DNA of 5,919 nt from an uncultured Alphaproteobacteria bacterium (GTDB taxonomy: Bacteria > Pseudomonadota > Alphaproteobacteria > UBA7985 > CAJQQZ01): assembly GCA_905480445.1 (NCBI GenBank), contig CAJQQJ010000388.1, positions 1-5,919 on the forward strand, written 5' to 3'. The notes beneath the pieces were generated by a model. The model saw only the letters and a program-made list of their open reading frames with translations. It had not been told where the DNA came from and searched no databases. Positions within the stretch are counted from its first letter, which is position 1, and each line of letters opens with the position of its first letter. This document shows positions 1 to 5,919 of the stretch, one piece after another. The position numbers and the translations under genes are program-made.

Positions 1-879
1 TCGTTCATCTACTTTTGCAACATCGGCCAAAGCCACTAATCCGGGGCTCGTCCGCTGTGCCAGGACCTTCAAACCTTGCTGCGCGAAAGCCCTGTTCAGC
101 CCTTGCAATGGAACAACATCACAAATAGTCCCCAAGGCTACTAGCCCCAAAAAATGGATAAGATTTGGTTCTGGTTGTTCGTCCGAGAAAAAGCCTCTTT
201 CACGTAACGTGCGATTTACTGCCACAAGAAACAGAAAACAAACGCCAACAGCCGCCAATCCATTTTGACCGCTTTCGTCATCCAAACGATTGGGGTTAAC
301 CACAGCGTATGCCTCTGGCAACCGTGCTTCCGCAGCGTGATGATCGACGACAAGGCTGTCTAATCCAAGTTCTTTTGCTAAGGCTAAAGGTTCGAATGCC
401 GACACCCCACAGTCTACAGTGAGGAGTAACTTGGCCCCACCTTCATGAAGTCTGCGAACACCTATCTCTGAAGGCCCATAGCCTTCCTTCATACGGTCAG
501 GAATATGAAAGGCAAAATCCAGGCCTAAACAACGACCATAGAGAATAAGAAGCGATGTTGAGGTCGCTCCATCCACGTCATAATCGCCAATGATCCCAAT
601 AGACTCTTGCGCCTCAATGGCGTCGGCCATTCTCGCAGCGGCTTTGTCCATATCTTTCAATGTTGAAGGATTAGGCATTAAGGTACGCAACGATGGGTCG
701 AGGTAAGCTGGCGCGCTGTCTAAGTCGACGCCTCTAGCGGCCAAAACACGGCCAACTATTTCAGGCAGACTGTAGCGTTGGCTCAGAGTATAGGCCAAAC
801 GCTGATCACAAGAGCGCTCTTCCCAACGGTTGCCGAGAACAGAACGTTCTACGTCGAGAAGTGCGCTCAAATCAGTCAT
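1..879 (-). CDS. recJ: Single-stranded-DNA-specific exonuclease RecJ, N-terminal half (runs off the left edge)
   Basis: RecJ is a cytoplasmic 5'-to-3' single-strand DNA exonuclease acting in recombinational repair (RecF pathway), mismatch repair and base-excision repair. I translated 293 residues in frame to the window edge without a stop. The DHH-family phosphoesterase motifs appear in order: GDYDVDGATS at residues 98-107 (motif I), TVDCG at 154-158 (motif II), VVDHH at 177-181 (the DHH motif, metal-binding Asp and His), NPNR at 195-198, and TICDVVPL at 251-258. Family members are usually about 560-600 residues, so roughly half is present and the DHHA1 and OB-fold regions lie outside the window. 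The ATG at 879-877 overlaps the glpX TAA by one base (TAATG). No strong Shine-Dalgarno precedes it, which suggests translational coupling to glpX. Nothing looks damaged. The family call is very secure because the metal-site motifs and RecJ-type spacing agree. Confidence 0.96.
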   Translation of the reverse strand, partial: MTDLSALLDVERSVLGNRWEERSCDQRLAYTLSQRYSLPEIVGRVLAARGVDLDSAPAYLDPSLRTLMPNPSTLKDMDKAAARMADAIEAQESIGIIGDYDVDGATSTSLLILYGRCLGLDFAFHIPDRMKEGYGPSEIGVRRLHEGGAKLLLTVDCGVSAFEPLALAKELGLDSLVVDHHAAEARLPEAYAVVNPNRLDDESGQNGLAAVGVCFLFLVAVNRTLRERGFFSDEQPEPNLIHFLGLVALGTICDVVPLQGLNRAFAQQGLKVLAQRTSPGLVALADVAKVDER

Positions 880-1865
880 TATCTATCGACGATATCAAAT
901 CCAGTTTTAATATCGAAGTTATGTTCAGCTTCAACAAAACGGACTGTACCGGACCGGGAACGCATCACTAGTGAATGTGTGCTGGCCTTGGATCCACGAC
1001 GACGAACGCCATCCAGAAGCCAACCATCTGTAACACCAGTCATAGCGAACATTAAATCTCCACTGGCGAGTTCTTTGAGGTCGTACTTACGATCAAAGTC
1101 GGTCAAACCAATGCGTCTCGCGCGTTCTTTTTCATCTTCGTTTCTGAAGATCAAACGTCCCTGAAACTGCCCACCAATACAAGCCAGTGCCGCGGCTGCC
1201 AAAACACCCTCTGGGGCACCACCTGTACCCATGTAAACATCCACAGGATTGTCGGAAAGTGACGTCGCGATAACGGCAGACACATCACCATCACCAATCA
1301 AGTACAACCGAGCCCCCGCAGCACGGACATCATTGATAATGCCTTCATGGCGATCACGTTCAAGAACACAAACGACCAAGTCTTCAACAGGAATATCTTT
1401 CGCCTTTGCAACTCTTGCCAGATTGTCCGCAACTGAGCGATCCAAATCGATAACACCATCTGGAAGCCCTGCACCAACTGCGATCTTGTCCATGTAAACA
1501 TCTGGCGCATGCAAGAAGCCGCCATGTTCAGCCATTGCAAGCACGGCCAAAGAGTTAGCTGTGCCGGTTGCACAGATCGTCGTGCCTTCAAGCGGATCCA
1601 GAGCGATATCGACCTTCGGGCCGCCTTGACCTACCTCTTCACCAATGTACAGCATCGGTGCTTCGTCACGTTCGCCTTCGCCAATGACAACTTTTCCAGA
1701 AATTGCCAATGAATTCAGCGCTCTGCGCATGGCATCAACGGCGGCTTGGTCAGCCGCTTTTTCGTCGCCACGGCCGGTCAGTCTGGAACAAGCAAGTGCT
1801 GCTGCTTCGGTGACGCGTACGGCCTCAAGCGCCAGATTACGATCCATTTTAGTTTCTTGTGACAT
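879..1865 (-). CDS. glpX: Class II fructose-1,6-bisphosphatase GlpX
   Basis: This cytoplasmic metal-dependent phosphatase converts fructose 1,6-bisphosphate to fructose 6-phosphate and phosphate in gluconeogenesis. In some bacteria GlpX homologues also act on sedoheptulose 1,7-bisphosphate, which cannot be judged here. The 328-residue product matches the usual length of about 320-340. Recognisable motifs are GRGDEKAAD (31-39), GEGERDEAPM (62-71), DPLEGTT (90-96) and GTGGAPEG (213-220). By alignment from memory with E. coli GlpX, the metal-site residues Asp33, Glu57, Asp85, Glu88 and Glu213 correspond to Asp39, Glu63, Asp90, Glu93 and Glu219, so the active site looks intact. The ATG at 1865 follows the hom stop by 11 bp, and the purine-rich AGAAAG just upstream can serve as the ribosome-binding site. 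An internal ATG at codon 7 is possible but less well placed. The stop overlaps the recJ start. Position between hom and recJ is a common alphaproteobacterial order. Confidence 0.97.
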   Translation of the reverse strand: MSQETKMDRNLALEAVRVTEAAALACSRLTGRGDEKAADQAAVDAMRRALNSLAISGKVVIGEGERDEAPMLYIGEEVGQGGPKVDIALDPLEGTTICATGTANSLAVLAMAEHGGFLHAPDVYMDKIAVGAGLPDGVIDLDRSVADNLARVAKAKDIPVEDLVVCVLERDRHEGIINDVRAAGARLYLIGDGDVSAVIATSLSDNPVDVYMGTGGAPEGVLAAAALACIGGQFQGRLIFRNEDEKERARRIGLTDFDRKYDLKELASGDLMFAMTGVTDGWLLDGVRRRGSKASTHSLVMRSRSGTVRFVEAEHNFDIKTGFDIVDR

Positions 1866-1876
1866 CTTTATTCTTT

Positions 1877-3184
1877 CTAAAGAGATTCAATGCGAAGCGT
1901 TTGGGCTGGTTCCAAAACGACTGGCAAAGCATTTATTTTTTCTAATGCTTCGTGGAGCGACTGCTCAGAGGCTTCATGAGTGAAGAGTACGAGTGATACT
2001 GGTTCTCCTTCTTCGCTGCTTCTTTGAACGAAACTCTCAAGCGAGATTTTTTCTTCAGCTAGAACAGCCGAAATAGCCGCCATAACGCCAACTTCTTCTT
2101 TCACCAACAAACGAATATAAAGTGCCGCAGTACGCTCAGATTTGTCGATGTCCGCTGAGCCATGCAAGCGGTCAGTGTTCATGCCGAGAACAGGTAGTTT
2201 CTGTCCGCGCGCTATATCAATCAAGTCAGCGACAGTTGCAGAGGCAGTTGGGCCTCCACCGGCGCCGCGTCCTTCAACCATCAACTGACCAACGAAATCG
2301 CCGTCAGCTGCTACGGCATTAAACACGCCTTCTACGCCGCCAATCGGACTTCCAACAGGTACAAGGCAAGGCTTAACGAACTGTTCGACACCATTGCCAA
2401 CTTTACGAGCCATACCAATCAACTTAACCCGATATCCGAACTCGTCAGCGAGCTCTATATCTAAGGCAGAAACGGAGCGAATTCCGCTGATGTCTACGGC
2501 ATCGAAATTAATCTCTGTGCCAAACGCAAGACTGGCTAGAATTGCGAGCTTGTGCGCGGCATCAATACCGTCGACATCGAAAGTAGGATCTGCTTCCGCG
2601 TAACCAAGATCTTGAGCATCCTTCAAAACGCCATCAAAATCACGGCCTGTTTCTCGCATGGTTGTGAGGATGTAATTGCAAGTACCGTTCAAAATTCCGT
2701 AAACACGGTCAAACGAGTTAGCTGCTAAGCCTTCTCTCACCATCTTGATCGCGGGGATACCACCTGCTACGGCGGGTTCGAACAGAAGTGAACGACCATT
2801 TTCGTTAGCCAATTCGGCAAGTTCAGTGCCATGGTGTGCAATCAAAGCCTTGTTCGCCGTGACAACATCTTTGCCGGCCAACAAAGCTTCGCGCACTACA
2901 TCCAGGGCAATGCCTTCTGATCCGCCGATCAATTCAACAACAACGTCGGCCTCCGCCTTCTTAGCCATATCGACAGCGTCATCAAACCAAGCAACTGAGT
3001 CTAGATCGATTCCTCGATCCTTTCCACGAGATCGCGAGGACACGGCCGTCACCTCAATTGCCCGACCGGAGCGGCGTTCAATTAGGGAATGATTGGCTTT
3101 CAGCAGTTCAAATGTACCACAGCCAACTGTACCCAGTCCTGCGATAGCAACACGCAGCGGGCGACAACTCTCGGTATCGTTCAT
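1877..3184 (-). CDS. hom: Homoserine dehydrogenase (monofunctional, with C-terminal ACT domain)
   Basis: This enzyme reduces L-aspartate 4-semialdehyde to L-homoserine with NAD(P)H, the branch step toward threonine, methionine and isoleucine. With the start used here the protein has 435 residues, normal for the ACT-containing form. The Rossmann NAD(P)-binding motif GLGTVG is at 16-21, TANKA at 109-113, NGTCNYIL at 166-173 and EADPTFDVDG at 197-206. Glu197, Asp203, Asp208 and Lys212 match yeast Glu208, Asp214, Asp219 and catalytic Lys223. The segment from about residue 355 to the end (YIRLLVKEEVGVMAAIS onward) is an ACT domain, a likely site of threonine feedback inhibition (inference). The frame can be extended four codons to a TTG at 3196, but a GAGG lies six bases before the ATG at 3184 and overlaps that TTG, so the ATG is preferred. 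The stop is TAG, 11 bp before glpX. There is no kinase domain, so it is not a fused ThrA/MetL. Confidence 0.97.
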   Translation of the reverse strand: MNDTESCRPLRVAIAGLGTVGCGTFELLKANHSLIERRSGRAIEVTAVSSRSRGKDRGIDLDSVAWFDDAVDMAKKAEADVVVELIGGSEGIALDVVREALLAGKDVVTANKALIAHHGTELAELANENGRSLLFEPAVAGGIPAIKMVREGLAANSFDRVYGILNGTCNYILTTMRETGRDFDGVLKDAQDLGYAEADPTFDVDGIDAAHKLAILASLAFGTEINFDAVDISGIRSVSALDIELADEFGYRVKLIGMARKVGNGVEQFVKPCLVPVGSPIGGVEGVFNAVAADGDFVGQLMVEGRGAGGGPTASATVADLIDIARGQKLPVLGMNTDRLHGSADIDKSERTAALYIRLLVKEEVGVMAAISAVLAEEKISLESFVQRSSEEGEPVSLVLFTHEASEQSLHEALEKINALPVVLEPAQTLRIESL

Positions 3185-3190
3185 TAAAGA

Positions 3191-3194
3191 CCTC
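3191..3194 (-). promoter_or_regulatory. Shine-Dalgarno of hom that decides its start
   Basis: The minus strand reads GAGG here, followed by a six-base spacer (TCTTTA) and the ATG at 3184-3182. This is near-ideal spacing. The alternative TTG at 3196 overlaps this site and has no comparable purine-rich sequence upstream, so hom should begin at 3184. Confidence 0.7.
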
Positions 3195-3211
3195 AAATAT
3201 CAGGCAACACT

Positions 3212-3228
3212 AAGGGGAACCGCCCCTC
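3212..3228 (-). other. Small GC-rich hairpin in the leader upstream of hom
   Basis: On the minus strand GAGGGG (3228-3223) can pair with CCCCTT (3217-3212) around the loop CGGTT: four G-C pairs, one A-T and one G-T. It sits about 17 bases before the hom Shine-Dalgarno. No T tract follows, so it is not a typical intrinsic terminator. It could stabilise the 5' end of the hom message, end the lipoprotein message at a processing site, or be chance. No leader peptide rich in threonine or isoleucine codons accompanies it, which argues against classical attenuation. Confidence 0.35.
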
Positions 3229-3236
3229 ACTCTGGG

Positions 3237-3279
3237 AAGCTTGCTTACACGAAAACGGGCAGTAATAAAAGCTTTGCTT
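3237..3279 (-). repeat. Pair of short AAGC(N2-3)GCTT repeats between the lipoprotein gene and hom
   Basis: On the plus strand AAGCTTGCTT (3237-3246) and AAGCTTTGCTT (3269-3279) are near-identical direct repeats whose starts are 32 bp apart, about three helical turns. Each is itself an inverted AAGC/GCTT repeat. They lie just after the lipoprotein stop and ahead of hom. The upstream copy, read on the minus strand, is a four-base-pair stem followed by TTTATT and might be a poor terminator. They could alternatively be a regulator-binding pair. The sequence is short and AT/GC-mixed enough that chance is possible. Confidence 0.3.
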
Positions 3280-3284
3280 GGGCT

Positions 3285-4247
3285 TTAGCGCAGGTAGATT
3301 TCAACCCGACGGGCCGCTGCTTCACTTTGGCCTTGAACACCAATGTCTGCGCGTGGTTCAGCCGTGATTTGATTCCTCGCAACACCTGATCTCAACAAGG
3401 CAGTTCCCACTGTTTCCAGACGTTTAGCCGAAATCATGCCGTTGGCTTGTCTAGCTGCCTGAGGGTCTTGATGCTTGGACGTTGAACTCGCGTAACCAAC
3501 CATGTGTAAGATGCCACCATCGCGCCTCAATATAGCAGCAACATCTTTTAAGATTTCTTGGTCATTCTTCGAAAGATTGGTCGAACCATGGCTGAAATAG
3601 ATGATAGCCAGTTCTTTACCAGCTGGTTTTGGAGGAACTGGTAATTGCTGTTGCGTGACGGGTCTAGGTAGCGCGGTCGCAACCGGTTGAGAACCAATAG
3701 ACTGGCTTGCGGTTGGTTGAGCGTACGGATTAGCTGACGCAACCTGTGTGCCATATCCCGGTGCAACCGGTGTGCTCGCCGGTGTAGGCAACGAAGCATA
3801 AGGCGATTGGGATTGCGCATTCGAAACACGAGCACGTTGTTGTGCAAGCAATGCATCTGTCTGGGCTTGGCGCGACTGTATCGCACTATTTGAAATCGGT
3901 CCTGGCGATGCCGTTGGATAAGTTGGGGCAGCAGCAGGATTGCGCCGTGTGACCTCAGTGTTTCCAGTGGCATTAAGCTGCTGCTGAGAATAAGCGGCGC
4001 GTTGTTGCTCAGCCTCCAGGTTGTTTGCAATAACCTGTCTCTGACCACCTGATGGCGTATTAGGGACCTCATCAGGAACATCAGTAAGCGAAGGATAAGG
4101 ATCTTTATAAAGTTCTGAGTCATCAGCACGACTGCCAAGCACTTTGTCGCTTGTTTCAGATACCTTGTTGCCAAACCCACTGATAGCTGAACAACCAGCC
4201 AACAGGGATAAAGCCAACAACCCGACCAATAGAGATGATAGTTTCAT
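3285..4247 (-). CDS. Outer-membrane lipoprotein with Q/A/P/S-rich linker and OmpA-like C-terminal domain
   Basis: I do not recognise a named gene. The 320-residue product begins with a clear lipoprotein signal peptide: MK, then a hydrophobic stretch (residues 3-17) and lipobox LLAGC with the modified Cys at 19. Ser at +2 suggests the outer membrane. Residues 20-70 are polar, about 75-210 are a low-complexity stretch rich in Gln, Ala, Pro, Ser and Thr (a likely flexible periplasmic linker), and 213-320 resemble the OmpA/MotB/Pal peptidoglycan-binding domain. Supporting motifs are IIYFSHGSTNLS (215-226), a GYASS turn (251-255), an N-x-x-I-S-x-x-R signature (269-276), and RRVEIYL (313-319). The usual GHTD Asp is Ser254. 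A Pal/OmpA-like anchor between outer membrane and cell wall is inferred. The frame can be extended 13 codons to a TTG at 4286, but that puts extra residues ahead of the signal peptide; the ATG at 4247 is preferred. Its Shine-Dalgarno is weak (GAAG). Confidence 0.88.
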   Translation of the reverse strand: MKLSSLLVGLLALSLLAGCSAISGFGNKVSETSDKVLGSRADDSELYKDPYPSLTDVPDEVPNTPSGGQRQVIANNLEAEQQRAAYSQQQLNATGNTEVTRRNPAAAPTYPTASPGPISNSAIQSRQAQTDALLAQQRARVSNAQSQSPYASLPTPASTPVAPGYGTQVASANPYAQPTASQSIGSQPVATALPRPVTQQQLPVPPKPAGKELAIIYFSHGSTNLSKNDQEILKDVAAILRRDGGILHMVGYASSTSKHQDPQAARQANGMISAKRLETVGTALLRSGVARNQITAEPRADIGVQGQSEAAARRVEIYLR

Positions 4248-4338
4248 TACTTCGCCGCTTCGTTTTTCTATCGCAAACGCCAACAATCAGGCGGAGCGCA
4301 AATGAAGATTAACGCCTTCTACACGAAGACTGAGTGCC

Positions 4339-4368
4339 ATTGTAGTCTTAACTAATTAGATCTCACAA
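4339..4368 (-). promoter_or_regulatory. Putative sigma70-type promoter for the lipoprotein gene
   Basis: On the minus strand TTGTGA (4368-4363) resembles a -35 box and TACAAT (4344-4339) a -10 box, separated by 18 bases that are AT-rich. Transcription would start near 4332, giving a leader of about 85 bases before the ATG at 4247. The call rests only on match to the consensus. It fits the gap after argC and suggests the lipoprotein gene starts a new transcript. Confidence 0.5.
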
Positions 4369-4373
4369 GAATT

Positions 4374-4410
4374 TGGCAGAAATAGGAACGAATCCTTACT
4401 CATTTTGCCA
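4374..4410 (-). terminator. Imperfect hairpin downstream of argC, possible weak terminator
   Basis: On the minus strand TGGCAAAA (4410-4403) can pair with TTTCTGCCA (4382-4374) with one bulged C, enclosing a second short stem AGGA/TCCT with loop TTCGT. It begins ten bases after the argC stop codon, where a terminator is expected. The strand downstream reads AATTCTTG rather than a T run, so efficient intrinsic termination is doubtful. It may instead be a 3'-end stabilising or processing structure. Confidence 0.3.
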
Positions 4411-4420
4411 CAAAAGCGCG

Positions 4421-5476
4421 TCACGGCACCAAAGCAAGGCGATCCAAGCCTAGCGTTTCCTCCAGGCCCAACATAAGATTCATATTCTGTAAGGCTTGGC
4501 CAGACGCACCCTTCATGAGATTATCCAACGCCGATACCAAAATCACCTTGCCCGGCACTCGGTCTTCGAACACTCCTATGTGGCAGAAGTTCGTACCCCT
4601 GACATTTTTGAGCTCAGGTGATTTTCCAACTGGCAGCATGTGAACAAAGAATTCTTCGTTGTAAGCTGCATCTAAGGAACGTCTTACATCTTCAATCGTT
4701 TTACCTGGCGATAGTTTGATATAAGTGGTTGCCAAAATCCCTCTTGGAAAAGGTAACAAATGCGGCGTGAAACTCACTGTTATTGGAACGCCTGAGGCAG
4801 CCGACAGAACTTGATCAATTTCGGGGCCATGGCGATGATTGCCGACGCCATAGGCTGAAAAGTTGCCGTCGTGCTCACTCAACAACAGGTTTTCTTTCAC
4901 CGCACGACCAGCGCCAGAGATACCAGAAGCGGCATCAACGATGATGTCCTCTGTCTGAATCAATGCATCTTTTAACAATGGGATCAGGGGTAATTGACAA
5001 GTCGTAGTGTAACACCCTGGGTTAGCAACTAACCTCGCCTTGGAAACGGAACTTCTCTCCCACTCGGTCAGGCCGTAAACAGCTTCCTTTTGGAGCTCTT
5101 GTGCTTTGTGTGGGCCACCGTAGGTTGTCTCATAGACTTGAGCATCAACGAGGCGGAAATCCGCCGAGAGATCGACCACTTTGACGTTCGGGAACCGCTT
5201 CAGCAAGGAAGAGATTGTGTCTTGTGTGAGACCGTGCGGTAAGCAACAGAAAATAACATCAATGTTAGCAAAATCAACGCTGTCGATCTTTTGCATCGTC
5301 GGCAATTTCAACGACGCAAGGTGTGGGAACAGACTTTTGAGCTCTTGGCCTGCAAAACGATCGGCGGTCATGGCTTCGATTAAGATCGATGGATGGTCCT
5401 TGAGCAAGCGCACGAGCTCTGCCCCAGTATAGCCACTCGCACCGAGAATAGCCGCTTTGAAAGTTTCACCTGACAT
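4421..5476 (-). CDS. argC: N-acetyl-gamma-glutamyl-phosphate reductase ArgC (type 1)
   Basis: ArgC catalyses the third step of arginine (ornithine) biosynthesis in the cytoplasm: NADPH-dependent reduction of N-acetylglutamyl 5-phosphate to the semialdehyde. The 351-residue product fits the type 1 family (about 340-350), not the shorter type 2. The NADP-binding motif GASGYTGAE is at 12-20. The catalytic Cys155 lies in ANPGCYTT (151-158). SGISGAGR (184-191), HRHGPEI (214-220) and KGASGQALQNMN (322-333) are all family signatures and intact. A GTG at 5479 would add one Met, but the AAGAGG at 5488-5483 is six bases from the ATG at 5476, so that ATG is preferred. It is the first gene after the rpsI terminator. 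I see no convincing promoter in the 40 bases between terminator and start, so it may rely on read-through from the ribosomal operon. Confidence 0.97.
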   Translation of the reverse strand: MSGETFKAAILGASGYTGAELVRLLKDHPSILIEAMTADRFAGQELKSLFPHLASLKLPTMQKIDSVDFANIDVIFCCLPHGLTQDTISSLLKRFPNVKVVDLSADFRLVDAQVYETTYGGPHKAQELQKEAVYGLTEWERSSVSKARLVANPGCYTTTCQLPLIPLLKDALIQTEDIIVDAASGISGAGRAVKENLLLSEHDGNFSAYGVGNHRHGPEIDQVLSAASGVPITVSFTPHLLPFPRGILATTYIKLSPGKTIEDVRRSLDAAYNEEFFVHMLPVGKSPELKNVRGTNFCHIGVFEDRVPGKVILVSALDNLMKGASGQALQNMNLMLGLEETLGLDRLALVP

Positions 5477-5482
5477 CACACA

Positions 5483-5488
5483 CCTCTT
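5483..5488 (-). promoter_or_regulatory. Shine-Dalgarno of argC that decides its start
   Basis: AAGAGG on the minus strand, with the six-base spacer TGTGTG before the ATG at 5476-5474. The in-frame GTG one codon earlier would leave only three bases of spacing, so the ATG is the better start. Confidence 0.75.
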
Positions 5489-5518
5489 ATATTTTCATGT
5501 AGTTTATCAAATTCGTCT

Positions 5519-5551
5519 AAAAACAAAAAGGGCCGCCCCGAAGGACAGCCC
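5519..5551 (-). terminator. Strong intrinsic terminator after rpsI, with UUCG tetraloop
   Basis: On the minus strand GGGCTGTCC (5551-5543) pairs over nine positions with GGGCGGCCC (5538-5530), two of them G-U wobbles. The stem closes on a C(UUCG)G tetraloop, one of the most stable RNA loops known. It is followed at once by TTTTTGTTTTT (5529-5519). It begins 25 bases after the rpsI stop codon and ends about 40 bases before argC. This is a textbook rho-independent terminator for the ribosomal protein transcript. Confidence 0.93.
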
Positions 5552-5576
5552 CATTTGAATTCGGACTTGGTCCTTG

Positions 5577-5919
5577 TTAACGCTTAGAGAACTGGAAGCT
5601 CTTACGGGCTTTAGCGCGACCGTACTTCTTACGTTCAACAGCACGGCTATCACGAGTAAGGAAGCCGCCTTTCTTCAAAGCAGGACGTAGCGCAGGCTCA
5701 AAGTTAATGAGCGCACGGCTGATACCCAAACGAACAGCACCAGCTTGTCCAGAAAGACCGCCGCCTTTAACCGTACAAACAACGTCGTACTGGTTAACAC
5801 GTTCAGTAGTTTGGAAAGGCTGCTGTAGGATCATTCGCAAAACAGGGCGTGCAAAGTAGACATCCTGATCACGACCGTTGATTGTGAAACGGCCACTACC
5901 TGGCTTGATCCAAACACGT
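5577..5919 (-). CDS. rpsI: 30S ribosomal protein S9, C-terminal part (5' end outside the window)
   Basis: S9 is a small-subunit ribosomal protein whose C-terminal tail reaches the P site and contacts the anticodon arm of peptidyl tRNA. The frame stays open to the right edge; 113 residues are visible, starting RVWIKPGSG. Family signatures are NGRDQDVYFARP (14-25 of the visible part), TVKGGGLSGQAGAVR (49-63), the LTRDSR(A)VERKKYGRAKAR segment (87-105) and the invariant SKR terminus. Full-length S9 is about 130 residues, and often about 155-160 in alphaproteobacteria, so roughly 15-45 N-terminal residues are missing. An internal ATG at 5840 is not the start, because conserved S9 sequence continues upstream of it. 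rplM (L13) would be expected just outside the window, from the common rplM-rpsI pairing (inference). Confidence 0.97.
   Translation of the reverse strand, partial: RVWIKPGSGRFTINGRDQDVYFARPVLRMILQQPFQTTERVNQYDVVCTVKGGGLSGQAGAVRLGISRALINFEPALRPALKKGGFLTRDSRAVERKKYGRAKARKSFQFSKR

Noticed and set aside
778..1164. Plus-strand open frame of 128 codons across the recJ-glpX junction
   Set aside because: It lies antisense to recJ and glpX, which both carry intact family motifs. Its translation is Ser/Arg-rich with no recognisable domain, typical of an antisense shadow.
3185..3196. Four-codon N-terminal extension of hom from a TTG
   Set aside because: The extension overlaps the best Shine-Dalgarno (GAGG, 3194-3191), which is correctly spaced for the ATG at 3184.
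2745..3389. Two plus-strand frames (2745-3092 and 3093-3389) opposite hom and the lipoprotein 3' end
   Set aside because: Their Ser/Ala/Thr-rich translations are antisense shadows of hom and the lipoprotein gene. The second crosses a stop and an intergenic gap on the coding strand without any coding signature.
3680..4040. Possible tandem repeat array in the lipoprotein linker
   Set aside because: The DNA is compositionally biased (Gln, Ala, Pro and Ser codons), but I could not find a repeating unit of fixed length. It is low complexity rather than a tandem repeat.
3548..4180. Minus-strand open frame of 210 codons inside the lipoprotein gene, in another frame
   Set aside because: The overlapping frame encodes a lipobox and an OmpA-like domain, while this one is rich in Arg, Leu, Gln and His from the repetitive linker DNA and shows no domain. 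It is a by-product of biased codon content.
4285..4341. Possible 17-codon minus-strand peptide (MALSLRVEG...) in the lipoprotein leader
   Set aside because: Its ATG overlaps the predicted -10 box, so it would lie upstream of the transcription start, and it has no Shine-Dalgarno. It is most likely chance.

Overview
The window looks like a housekeeping segment of an alphaproteobacterial chromosome. The evidence is the protein sequences (a long-form GlpX, an alphaproteobacterial-style S9 C-terminus, and a divergent OmpA-type lipoprotein of a kind I associate with Rhodospirillales-like bacteria) and the hom-glpX-recJ gene order, which is common in that class. Base composition appears moderate and even throughout. 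I see no insertion sequence, phage gene, CRISPR array, tRNA or rRNA. The genus cannot be named from this stretch.

All six genes read on the minus strand, so transcription runs from high to low coordinates. From the right edge: the 3' part of rpsI (ribosomal protein S9, 5577-5919); a strong intrinsic terminator with a UUCG tetraloop (5519-5551); argC (arginine biosynthesis, 4421-5476); a 173-bp gap holding an imperfect hairpin and a plausible promoter; an unnamed outer-membrane lipoprotein with an OmpA-like C-terminal domain (3285-4247); a gap of about 100 bp with a small hairpin and two AAGC/GCTT repeats; and then the packed trio hom (1877-3184), glpX (879-1865) and recJ (1-879, cut by the left edge). 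hom and glpX are 11 bp apart. The glpX stop and recJ start share one base in TAATG, so these three genes are very probably co-transcribed.

Functionally the segment joins unrelated core jobs: translation (S9), arginine synthesis (ArgC), threonine/methionine/isoleucine precursor synthesis (Hom), gluconeogenesis or sugar-phosphate metabolism (GlpX), DNA repair (RecJ), and envelope structure (the lipoprotein). Three starts are corrected from ribosome-binding-site or signal-peptide evidence: argC at the ATG at 5476, the lipoprotein at the ATG at 4247, and hom at the ATG at 3184.

I did not find a convincing new biological system. The least ordinary item is the lipoprotein. Its OmpA-like domain keeps the Asn, Ser and Arg of the peptidoglycan-binding helix but has Ser where the diaminopimelate-binding Asp normally sits.
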